Made by a program: the position numbers and the translations under genes. This document shows, in pieces, positions 1 to 6,353 of a DNA stretch of 7,039 nt. Every line of letters starts with the position of its first letter. The stretch's first letter is position 1. Source of the stretch: CAVPGH01 sp046726955 (lineage in GTDB: Bacteria > Acidobacteriota > Vicinamibacteria > Fen-336); contig JBKPBQ010000465.1 in the NCBI GenBank assembly GCA_046726955.1, positions 1 to 7,039 of the forward strand, written 5' to 3'. The notes under the pieces are model-generated. The model saw only the letters and a list, made by a program, of their open reading frames with translations, made no database searches and had not been told where the DNA came from.

Positions 1-1354
1 CCACGAGCACGCTCTCTCGGTACGTCCCCGGCTCGACCTCGATCGTGTCGCCGGGACGGGAGGCGTCCACCGCCGACTGGATCGAGCCGCCCGCCTTCAC
101 GGTGAGCATGCGCGGCGTGGCGGCGGCGGGGGCGGCGGCCGCGGATGGAGCGGCGGCGCGCGTTTCCGTCCGCGCCCGATTCGAGGACGCGGCGAGGCGC
201 GGCACGACGGGCAGGCCCGAAGGCACGCGGTCGGGCACCTCGGGGCGCCGCGTCTCGTCGGTGAGCGCGTTCAGGAAGGCCACGAGGTCCTGCTGCTCCT
301 CGGTGCTCAGCGAGAAGACGCGGATCTTGTCGTCGAGGTTCGTGATGTCGAGCCCCTCGCCCTTGCCACCGCCCTTCGCGTAGAAGGACAGCACCTCCTC
401 GAGCGTCTTGTACTTCCCGTTGTGCATGTAGGGGGCCGTGAGCGCCACGTTGCGCAGCGTCGGGACCTTGAACGCGCGCTCGTAGGCGGGGCCGCCTCCG
501 GCCTCGGCGCGGCCGCGGTCGTGCTCCTGCCCCGGCAGGTCGGGCACGCCGATCACTTTGAAGTCCGGGTTGGCGAGCGTCGGAAAGCCGTGGCACTCGA
601 AGCAGCGCGTCTTCAGGGAACGGAAGAGCACGAGGCCGCGGCGCTCCCTGGGCGTGAGGGCAGTCGTGTCGCCCATACGGTAGCGATCGAACGGTGACGC
701 GTCCGAGACGAGAGTCCTTTCGAACGCGGCCACGGCGCCCGTCACGTTCGTGAACGTGACCGCCGAGCCGTCATGGCCTCCGTAGGCGCCGTCGAAGAGC
801 CGCACGTACTCGGGGATCGCCTTGAGCTCGCGCACGAGCTCCTCCGAGTCCTGGTCCATCTCCTGCGGCGAGGTGATCGGGAAGCGCGCCTGGTCCTCGA
901 GGTCGCTCGCGCGTCCGTCCCAGAACTGCCGGTGGTTGTAGGCGGCGTTCCAGACCGTGGGAGCTCCGCGGCGGACGATCGCTCCCCCCTCGCGCGCGGG
1001 GCCGAGGCCCTTCCCGCCCTTGCCCATGCTGAGCCCCCGGCCGTCGGTGAGCCCAAGATCCGGGTGGTGGCACGTCGCGCACGAGACGTCGTTCGCACCG
1101 GAAAGGACGGGATCGAAGTAGAGCAGCCGCCCGAGGGCCACCCGCTCCGGCGTCGTCGCGTTGTCGGCGCGCACCTCCATCTTCGGAAACGGGCGGTGCA
1201 GGCCGCCGTCGCCCGGCGTGTTGGAGACGACGCCGGGCGGCAGAGTGTCGGGCGGGACGGGCCAGAGGGCGAGCAGGAGGAAGGCCAGGATCGGGACGTC
1301 GACGAGAACGCTCGCCAAGAGGAGCGCCCTGCGGCGGCGCGCCGGATCCTTCAT
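1..1354 (-). CDS. Di-heme cytochrome c peroxidase (MauG/CCP type) fused to a C-terminal beta-helix domain; partial, C-terminus outside the window
   Basis: The frame is open for 451 codons from ATG at 1354 and leaves the window without a stop. Residues 5-9 are basic and about 10-31 hydrophobic with no clear Ala-x-Ala site, so a membrane anchor with a periplasmic body is likely. Heme site one is CATCH (92-96) and heme site two CFECH (251-255). Between them lies the peroxidase signature VWNAAYNHRQFWDGR (134-148); after the second is VPTLRNVALTAPYMHNG (297-313). These mark a bacterial di-heme peroxidase/MauG protein, a family that reduces hydrogen peroxide or oxidises a partner using c-type hemes. 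The peroxidase part ends near residue 370. An Ala/Pro-rich linker (about 385-415) leads into residues 416-451, where GGSIQSAVDASRPGDTIEVE and then PGTY resemble the first turn of NosD/pectate-lyase-like right-handed beta-helices. Substrate is unknown. GAGGAA lies just upstream of the ATG. The family call is firm; the beta-helix rests on one repeat. Confidence 0.92.
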   Translation of the reverse strand, partial: MKDPARRRRALLLASVLVDVPILAFLLLALWPVPPDTLPPGVVSNTPGDGGLHRPFPKMEVRADNATTPERVALGRLLYFDPVLSGANDVSCATCHHPDLGLTDGRGLSMGKGGKGLGPAREGGAIVRRGAPTVWNAAYNHRQFWDGRASDLEDQARFPITSPQEMDQDSEELVRELKAIPEYVRLFDGAYGGHDGSAVTFTNVTGAVAAFERTLVSDASPFDRYRMGDTTALTPRERRGLVLFRSLKTRCFECHGFPTLANPDFKVIGVPDLPGQEHDRGRAEAGGGPAYERAFKVPTLRNVALTAPYMHNGKYKTLEEVLSFYAKGGGKGEGLDITNLDDKIRVFSLSTEEQQDLVAFLNALTDETRRPEVPDRVPSGLPVVPRLAASSNRARTETRAAAPSAAAAPAAATPRMLTVKAGGSIQSAVDASRPGDTIEVEPGTYRESVLV

Positions 1355-1475
1355 GCTTCCTCGCAACCCTCCTGTCCGGCGAAGCTTACACCGCCTTCCC
1401 AACGGGAATAAGCGGCCGTCGCCGCCCGTATCCGAGATGGCGGCGGCGACGCTGCCCTGAGAGCGAGGGGGAGCG
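1355..1475. promoter_or_regulatory. Divergent intergenic region between the peroxidase gene and the secreted-protein gene
   Basis: This 121-bp gap separates two diverging start codons (ATG at 1354 on the minus strand, ATG at 1476 on the plus strand), so promoters for both must lie here or inside the genes. It holds a short symmetric element TTCCC-AAC-GGGAA (1396-1408), which could be an operator. On the minus strand a TAAGCT hexamer (around 1382-1387) lies 17 bases downstream of TTATTC, a poor sigma-70-like pair. No convincing plus-strand -10 was seen. The function as a shared control region is inferred from gene orientation. Confidence 0.4.
1417..1451 (+). repeat. Inverted repeat (possible leader hairpin) upstream of the secreted-protein gene
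   Basis: CGTCGCCGCC (1417-1426) is perfectly complementary to GGCGGCGACG (1442-1451), giving a 10-bp stem with a 15-nt loop. It ends 24 bases before the ATG at 1476 and does not include the Shine-Dalgarno (GAGGGG at 1465-1470). No T-run follows, so it is not a standard terminator. In DNA this GC-rich such a stem can arise by chance; it may be a structured 5' leader. Confidence 0.3.
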
Positions 1476-2393
1476 ATGGCGTGGCGGTATGCGGTGCCGG
1501 TGGTGGTCCTGGGCCTCCTGTGCGCGCCCGACGCGCGCGCCCACGAGTGGGGCGGAGGTGTCGGTCGTCTCCTCGACGTCTCGGTCGAGGTCGAAGGCCG
1601 CGCGTCCCCGCTCTACGCCGCGACCGACGGCTCGGGGCGGTTCTACTTCGAGGCGAGGGAAGGCGGGCGCTACTCGATCCGTCTCGCGAACCGCACGAGC
1701 GAGCGGCTGGGAGCCGTGGTGACCGTGGACGGGCTGAACGTGATCAGCGGGCTGCGCGACGACGGGCGCGGGCGCATGTACGTCGTCGGCCCCTGGGAAG
1801 ACACGGAGATCCGCGGCTGGCGCTCGTCGCTCGCCGACGTCCGGCGCTTCACGTTCGTGGACGAGCGCGCGAGCTACGCCGCGCGCTCCGGCAAGGCCAA
1901 CGCGAAGATGGGCTGGATCGAGATCGCCGTCTATCGCGAGCAGCGGCGCTACGTCACCCGGCCCTACCCGTATCCCTATCCCGCTCCGCCCTACGAGCCC
2001 GGGTATCGCGACAAGTCCGAGGACGCTCCCGCGGCGCCGGGACGCGACTCCGCGCGCTCGGACGGCGACGCTCCCGCCGCGAAGGCCGCCCCCGCCCCTC
2101 CCCCGGCGGATGCACCGATGGGAGAAGCCCAGACCGAGGAGCGCCGCGAGTCCAACGAAGGAGCACGGGCGCGCTCGTTCCCGGGAACGGGCTGGGGAAC
2201 TCGCACCGACGACCCCGCAGTCGTGGTGTCGTTCGAGCCCGAGGCGACGCCCGCGGAGCGGATCACGCTGCGCTACGAGTACCGGAGCGCGCTCGTGGCC
2301 CTCGGCGTCCTGCCCCCGCCCTGGTACGGCCGCGACCGCCTGCGCGAGCGCGAGCGGGGTGTCGAGGGTTTCGCGAAGCCTCCCGCCTGGTAG
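1476..2393 (+). CDS. Secreted protein of unknown function with Pro/Tyr-rich and Ala/Pro-rich low-complexity segments
   Basis: The gene encodes 305 residues. Residues 1-22 form a signal peptide (hydrophobic VPVVVLGLLCAP, likely cut after ARA-22), so the product is exported. The conserved-looking core is about 30-155. Its patterns, such as VTVDGLNVISG (83-92 region), VVGPWEDTEIRGWRSS (103-118) and YAARSG (134-139), recall from memory an uncharacterised family found in several proteobacteria, but I cannot name a domain. A Pro-Tyr stretch (YPYPYPAPPYEPGY, about 164-177) is followed by a probably disordered Ala/Pro/charged region (178-245). A C-terminal segment (250-305) contains ITLRYEYRSALVALGVLP and ends with RERERGVEGF before the Trp terminus. 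The start is supported by GAGGGG at 1465-1470, five bases before the ATG. It diverges from the peroxidase gene and is followed by an intrinsic terminator, so it is probably transcribed alone. Function unknown; a cell-surface or periplasmic role is inferred only from the signal peptide. Confidence 0.82.
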   Translation: MAWRYAVPVVVLGLLCAPDARAHEWGGGVGRLLDVSVEVEGRASPLYAATDGSGRFYFEAREGGRYSIRLANRTSERLGAVVTVDGLNVISGLRDDGRGRMYVVGPWEDTEIRGWRSSLADVRRFTFVDERASYAARSGKANAKMGWIEIAVYREQRRYVTRPYPYPYPAPPYEPGYRDKSEDAPAAPGRDSARSDGDAPAAKAAPAPPPADAPMGEAQTEERRESNEGARARSFPGTGWGTRTDDPAVVVSFEPEATPAERITLRYEYRSALVALGVLPPPWYGRDRLRERERGVEGFAKPPAW

Positions 2394-2417
2394 CGCCTCC
2401 CCGCGGCGACGACGCCG

Positions 2418-2426
2418 TGCTACCCT
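2418..2426 (+). promoter_or_regulatory. Candidate extended -10 promoter for the dinB-like gene
   Basis: TGC TACCCT matches the extended -10 pattern TGN-TAnnnT. No TTGACA-like -35 is seen at the expected spacing, which extended -10 promoters can tolerate. A start about 7 bases downstream would fall near 2433, in the loop of the hairpin at 2423-2444. The mRNA would then begin just before the ribosome-binding site and lack the 5' arm of that hairpin. This is a motif-based inference. Confidence 0.45.
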
Positions 2427-2450
2427 CCGCCTCCCGGCGGAGGGTTTTTT
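2423..2450 (+). terminator. Intrinsic terminator after the secreted-protein gene, overlapping the next gene's ribosome-binding site
   Basis: CCCTCCGCC (2423-2431), loop TCCC (2432-2435) and GGCGGAGGG (2436-2444) form a perfect 9-bp stem, followed directly by six T (2445-2450). This is the textbook form of a Rho-independent terminator and lies 29 bases after the stop at 2393. The 3' arm contains GGAGGG (2439-2444), the evident Shine-Dalgarno for the ATG at 2452, and the T-run is the spacer. In a read-through transcript the hairpin would hide that site. The 5' arm overlaps the candidate -10 hexamer at 2421-2426. Confidence 0.8.
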
Positions 2451-2451
2451 C

Positions 2452-2955
2452 ATGTTCACCAAGCTGAAGCACTTCGAGCGGGCCTGGGCCTTCGAGAGCG
2501 AGAACACGCTCCGGCTCCTGCGGCTGCTCACGGACGCGTCCCTCGTGCAGGCGATCGCCCCCGCGGAACGGACGCTCGGCCGCGTGGCCTGGCACATCAC
2601 GACGTCGATACCCGAGATGATGGAGAGGACGGGGCTCAAGCTCGAAGGACCGGGGCAGCACGCGCCCCTTCCCATCCTCGCCGCCGACATCGCCGCCGGC
2701 TACGAGACGGTGGCGAAGTCGCTCCTCGACGTGCTCCCGAGGAGCTGGAACGACGAGACGCTCCAGCAGGCCGACGACATGTACGGCGAGAAGTGGAAGC
2801 GCGGCGTCACCCTGAGCGTCCTCATCACGCACCAGGCCCACCACCGCGGGCAGATGACGGTCCTCATGCGGCAGGCCGGGCTGAAGGTGGCCGGCGTCTA
2901 CGGACCGGCCCGCGAAGAGTGGTCCAAGATGGGCCTCCGCGCTCCCGAGATCTAG
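2452..2955 (+). CDS. DinB/YfiT-like four-helix-bundle metal-binding protein
   Basis: The 167-residue product has the length and layout of the DinB/YfiT superfamily, small cytoplasmic four-helix bundles that bind a divalent metal through three histidines. Visible candidates are H48 in RVAWHIT, and H127 and H131 in THQAHHRGQM, which is the family's HxxxHRGQ signature on the last core helix. Some relatives transfer bacillithiol or mycothiol, or act as thiol-dependent isomerases; others are damage-inducible with unknown activity. Nothing here fixes the reaction or substrate. The frame stays open far upstream, but the ATG at 2452 is chosen because GGAGGG sits 7 bases before it and the protein start MFTKLKHFERAW fits the first helix. 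The MFS gene follows with a one-base overlap, suggesting co-translation. The symbol dinB is withheld because the family is broad. Confidence 0.9.
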   Translation: MFTKLKHFERAWAFESENTLRLLRLLTDASLVQAIAPAERTLGRVAWHITTSIPEMMERTGLKLEGPGQHAPLPILAADIAAGYETVAKSLLDVLPRSWNDETLQQADDMYGEKWKRGVTLSVLITHQAHHRGQMTVLMRQAGLKVAGVYGPAREEWSKMGLRAPEI

Positions 2956-4115
2956 TGAGCTCGCCGAGCGGCCTGGCCCCGGGCCTCGCCGCCCTCGCCT
3001 TCATCTTCTTCGCGAACGGGGCCGCGCTCGCGAGCTGGTACCCGCACATTCCTTCCGTGCAAGCCCGCCTCGGCATCGGCACGGGTACGCTCGGCCTCGC
3101 CCTGCTCGGACTGGCCGCGGGCGCGCTCGGGGCGATGCCGCTCGCCGGCTGGCTGCTCTCGCGCGTGGGAAGCCGGCGGCTCGTCGCGGTCACGCTCCTC
3201 GGCGTCTGCTTCACCCTCCCCCTTCCCGTGCTCGCGGGCTCGACACTCTGGCTCGCCCTGGCCCTCGTCGTCTTCGGCGCGTGCAACGGCGCCCTCGACG
3301 TGTCGATGAACGCGCATGCCGTCGCCCTCGAGAAGCGGAGCGGCGGCCACTTCCTGTCGCGGCTGCACGCGCTCTTTCCGGTGGGCGGGCTCGTCGGAGC
3401 GGGCCTCGCGGCGCTCGCGCTCGCCGAGGGGATGACGCCCTTCCGCCATCTCCTCGCGTGCGCGTCCGTTCTCGGGACGGGGAGCCTCGTCGCCCTCGCC
3501 CGCCTGCCGGCGTTGCCCACCGAGACGACCGAGAACCCGCCCCACCTCGCCGGCCCCGTCCGCCCCGTGCTGACCCTGGGCCTCATCGGCTTCTGCGGTC
3601 TCGCCGCGGAGGGAGCGATGGGAGACTGGACGGCGATCTGGCTCCAGCGCTGGCTGGGCACGAGCGCGGCGGTCGCCGCTTGCGCATTCGCGGTGTTCTC
3701 GCTGGCCATGGCCGCGGGACGCCTCGCGGGCGACCATCTCGTGGCGCGGCAGGGCGCGCGGGCGCAGCTCGAAGCGGGGGGAATCCTCGCCGCGAGCTCG
3801 CTCGGCATCGCCCTGCTCGTCGGCCATCCGCTCGCCGCGCTCGCGGGCTGCGTGGGGATGGGCCTCGGCCTCGCCAACGTGATCCCGATCGTGTTCCGCG
3901 AGTCCGCTACGGTCCCCGGCCTCGCGCCCGGCCAGGGCCTCGCCGCGGCCACCACCGTCGGCTACTGCGGGTTCCTGGCGGGGCCGCCCGCGATCGGATT
4001 CGTCGCCGACGCGACCGGGCTTCCGCGCGCCCTCGGCCTCGTCGTCCTCGCTACGGCCGCCATCGCGTTCCTCGCCGCGCTGCTTCCCCGCGGGCGAGGA
4101 GCGCGTTCTCAGTGA
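2955..4115 (+). CDS. Major facilitator superfamily transporter, MosC/YbjJ-like
   Basis: The product is 386 residues, very hydrophobic, with about 12 predicted membrane helices (first near 9-27, last near 358-377), the usual MFS size. The loop after helix 2 carries an MFS motif-A-like segment GWLLSRVGSRR (65-75). NGALDVSMNAHAVALEKRSG (111-130), HALFPVGGLVGAGLAA (138-153) and GDWTAIWLQRWLG (223-235) match, as I recall them, the MosC/YbjJ subgroup of MFS permeases. MosC was proposed to export rhizopine; the substrate here cannot be read from sequence. The start is GTG at 2955, giving a TAGTG overlap of one base with the upstream stop; no good Shine-Dalgarno is present and the next in-frame Met is at residue 61, too far inside helix 2. 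Translation is therefore probably coupled to the dinB-like gene. Its 3' end overlaps the convergent M28 gene by 7 bp. A detoxification pairing with the DinB-like protein is possible but speculative. Confidence 0.9.
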   Translation: MSSPSGLAPGLAALAFIFFANGAALASWYPHIPSVQARLGIGTGTLGLALLGLAAGALGAMPLAGWLLSRVGSRRLVAVTLLGVCFTLPLPVLAGSTLWLALALVVFGACNGALDVSMNAHAVALEKRSGGHFLSRLHALFPVGGLVGAGLAALALAEGMTPFRHLLACASVLGTGSLVALARLPALPTETTENPPHLAGPVRPVLTLGLIGFCGLAAEGAMGDWTAIWLQRWLGTSAAVAACAFAVFSLAMAAGRLAGDHLVARQGARAQLEAGGILAASSLGIALLVGHPLAALAGCVGMGLGLANVIPIVFRESATVPGLAPGQGLAAATTVGYCGFLAGPPAIGFVADATGLPRALGLVVLATAAIAFLAALLPRGRGARSQ

Positions 4116-5749
4116 CCTCCGGCCGCCCGTCCGAACGTGTCGCCGAAGAAGTTGCCCGGGTTCCAGCGGGGCGGCTCGGGGTCGGAGGCGATCGCGTACC
4201 CGATGAGCACGTTCACCCGGATGAACTTCTCCGCGGCCCCGAGGTCCATCGGTACCTTCAGGTCGTCCGTGGGCTGGTGGTAGTTCTTCTCCAGGAACTC
4301 CCCGACGATCTTCCCGCCGTCCTGTCCCGCCTGCTCCGACTGGAAGCCCGGCATCAGCATGACCGCCGGCACGCCCCGACGCACGAACGAGTACTGGTCG
4401 CTGCGGACGAACAGGTTCTGGGCGGGCAGCGGGTCGGGGGCGAGCTTCATACCCATGCGGCCCACCGCGCGCTCCGTCACCGCCTGCAGCGACGAGTTCT
4501 CGGCTCCGAAGGCGACGACGTCGGCGGGGGGATAGAGGAAGAGCGGCATGTCCACGTTGACGTCGGCCACGAGGCCCTGCGCGGGCACGGTGGGATGCTG
4601 CGCGAAGTAGTCCGAGCCGAGGAGGCCCTTCTCCTCGCCCGTCACGAACACGAAGAGCAGGGAGCGACGGGGCCGGACTTCGAGCCCGGCGAGGGCGCGA
4701 GCGACCTCGAGGACGACGGCGGAACCGCTCGCGTTGTCGTAGGCGCCGTTGTAGATCCGGTCTCCCGCGACCTCCGGGCCCACCCCGACGTGGTCGAGGT
4801 GCGCCGAGTACACGACGTACGTGTCCTTGAGCACGGGATCGGACCCGCGGAGTACGCCCACCACGTTCGCGCTCGCGATCGGCCGGTGCTCGCTCTTCGC
4901 CACGAGCGTGGCGGTCACGTTCATCTCGAAGCCCTTGAACTGCTCCCCCGTCGCGTCGGCGAGCGCCTTGTCGGGAGGGACGGGAGACGAGGCGAAGAGC
5001 TTCCGCGCGCCCGAGGGGCTGAGCACGGCTGCGCCCTGCAGCGCGGGGCTGTCGCCCTCCGGCGTTCCGTCGGGATGCAGCCACCGCACGCTGTGCGTGC
5101 CGGCCGCGACCATCCGCGCCCACGGGTAGCGGGCCATGTCCTGGTCGGTGAGGACGACGAGGACGCCCACCGCCCCGTGGCGGGCGGCGTTCTCGGCCTT
5201 GAGGCGCGGGGACGAGAAGTGGGCCCGCGGCTCGCTCGGAAAGCGGGCGGGGGCGTTGGCGAGGAAAGCCGCGATCTTGCCCTTGACGTCCACTCCCGCG
5301 TAGTCGTCGTGGCCCAGGGTGGGAGCGGTGATGCCGTAGCCCACGAACACGACGGGAGCCTCCACCCGCGACTCCTTCCGCGCCGGATCGCCGTACTGCA
5401 TGCAGTCCTCGCGGGGCACGAGGTCGGCGCGCCGCATCGCGCGGGCCGGGGTGAGCGAGACTGACCCTTTCACGAGCTCGGTGTCGCGCAGGGGCACAGG
5501 CTGGAACCAGCTCCCGCCCTCGCCCGCCGGCTCGAGGCCCATCTCCTTCATCTCAGTCGCCACGTAGCGCGCGGCGAGGTCGTAGCCGCGCGTTCCCGTG
5601 TCCCGGCCCTCGAGCAGGTCGTCGGCGAGGAACTCCACGTGGGCGCGATAGCGCGCGCCCCGCACGTCCGCGAGCACGCGTTCCAGCTCGCCCGGAGCGG
5701 GAGCGGCGGCGAGGAGCGCGGCGGCGGCCAAGGCGGCGGCTCTGGTCAT
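4109..5749 (-). CDS. Secreted PA-domain M28 zinc aminopeptidase
   Basis: The product is 546 residues. Residues 1-20 are an Ala/Leu-rich signal peptide (cleavage near APAPG), so it acts in the periplasm or outside the cell. A protease-associated (PA) insert covers roughly 130-245 (VVFVGYGITAP, VDVKGKIAAF, GAVGVLVVL). The M28 catalytic part follows with all expected residues visible: H317 in SAHLDH, bridging D338 in YDNASG, catalytic E372 and zinc ligand E373 in TGEEKGLLGSDYF, D400 in NVDMP, and H491 in YHQPTDD. This predicts an intact di-zinc exopeptidase that removes N-terminal amino acids from peptides; the preferred residue is unknown. The ATG at 5749 is chosen because the signal peptide begins there, GGGGAG lies just upstream, and it overlaps the stop of the preceding gene as ATGA. 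The open frame extends 87 codons further upstream but that part is antisense-like arginine-rich shadow. It belongs to a minus-strand operon with the broken glycosyltransferase gene. Confidence 0.95.
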   Translation of the reverse strand: MTRAAALAAAALLAAAPAPGELERVLADVRGARYRAHVEFLADDLLEGRDTGTRGYDLAARYVATEMKEMGLEPAGEGGSWFQPVPLRDTELVKGSVSLTPARAMRRADLVPREDCMQYGDPARKESRVEAPVVFVGYGITAPTLGHDDYAGVDVKGKIAAFLANAPARFPSEPRAHFSSPRLKAENAARHGAVGVLVVLTDQDMARYPWARMVAAGTHSVRWLHPDGTPEGDSPALQGAAVLSPSGARKLFASSPVPPDKALADATGEQFKGFEMNVTATLVAKSEHRPIASANVVGVLRGSDPVLKDTYVVYSAHLDHVGVGPEVAGDRIYNGAYDNASGSAVVLEVARALAGLEVRPRRSLLFVFVTGEEKGLLGSDYFAQHPTVPAQGLVADVNVDMPLFLYPPADVVAFGAENSSLQAVTERAVGRMGMKLAPDPLPAQNLFVRSDQYSFVRRGVPAVMLMPGFQSEQAGQDGGKIVGEFLEKNYHQPTDDLKVPMDLGAAEKFIRVNVLIGYAIASDPEPPRWNPGNFFGDTFGRAAGGH

Positions 5750-6353
5750 TCGAGTCTCCCCAGTCTCCCTGCCCGCGTCGCGTCCGCGGGGATGTCCGAT
5801 CGTACGTCCACGCGGTGCGCCGATGTTGGTACGCCGTGATCGGAGAACCACGCGATCCCCTCGATCACCATGTCCCACTCGAGCTCGTAGCTCCCCGCGG
5901 CGGCGGGCGCCTCCACCCGTGCGCGAAGGGACACGCCCTCGCTTGGGCGACGGCGTGGAGAAGATACGTCCGCCACCCGTCGCGATGGACGACGGCGCCG
6001 CTCGTCGCATCGCGCCAGTGGTAGGAGAGTCGGAAGTCGGGTCCCTCCCAGGCCACCATGCCCTCGTTCGTCACGTACACCGGCACGACGACGGCCTCGC
6101 CAGCGGGCAGTCGCGACGGGACCTCCGCCCGATAGGTCGCGCCGTAGAGCGGACGGACCGTGATCGTGCCGCGCCACGCCGGAGCGACGCCGGTTCCGTT
6201 CCCGCCGAGGTGCAGGAGCAGCTCGTGGCGACCCGGGCTGTCGGGTGCACGCACGGGCAGGCGCACGTGCATCGTCGGCGCGAAGGGCGGCATCAGCTCG
6301 ATCCGCGAAGGCGTCGCGGCCGTCTCTTCCGACCATCGCCCCCAGAGCGTGAT
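5746..6353 (-). other. Ig-like beta-sandwich domain region within the broken glycosyltransferase gene
   Basis: Joining the frames gives two similar segments. The first runs ITLWGRWSEETAATP, then VRLPVRAPDSPGRHELLLHL. The second contains VVVPVYVTNEGMVAW, FRLSYHWRDATSGAVVHRDG, VSLRARVEAPAAAGSYELEW and VIEGIAWFSDHG. The pattern (need for a stronger Trp, YHW, an RAPxxPGxYxLxxDxVxEGxAWF block) recalls extracytoplasmic-type beta-sandwich domains that I have seen attached to bacterial glycosyltransferases and methyltransferases. I cannot name the domain family with certainty. The second copy is intact except for the single-base shift at 5945-5947; adding one C there reads AVAPSEGVSLRARV. Such domains probably bind glycan or partner proteins; that role is an inference. 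Confidence 0.6.

Noticed and set aside
120..170. GGC/GCG-rich stretch resembling a simple repeat
   Set aside because: It encodes the Ala/Pro linker of the peroxidase fusion; no regular unit is conserved beyond codon bias.
773..1411. Plus-strand open frame of 212 codons and a nearby one at 422-697
   Set aside because: They lie antisense to the peroxidase, whose heme motifs and uninterrupted 451 codons decide the strand.
2110..2451. Upstream extension of the dinB-like frame
   Set aside because: It overlaps the exported-protein gene and passes through the terminator; the ATG at 2452 has a Shine-Dalgarno and gives the family's usual length.
1386..2690. Minus-strand open frame of 434 codons
   Set aside because: It is antisense to the exported-protein gene and crosses the terminator; composition is Arg/Gly/Ala-rich with no recognisable domain.
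2952..5123. Very long open frames (over 720 codons) antisense to the MFS gene and, on the plus strand at 3281-5464, running across the MFS gene and antisense to the M28 gene
   Set aside because: They are rich in Arg, Gly, Ala and Glu without motifs, as expected of shadow frames in GC-rich DNA. Both overlap genes with complete family signatures.
5750..6010. 87-codon N-terminal extension of the M28 gene
   Set aside because: The sequence there is Arg/Gly-rich and overlaps the Ig-like coding frame, while a signal peptide, Shine-Dalgarno and ATGA overlap all support the start at 5749.
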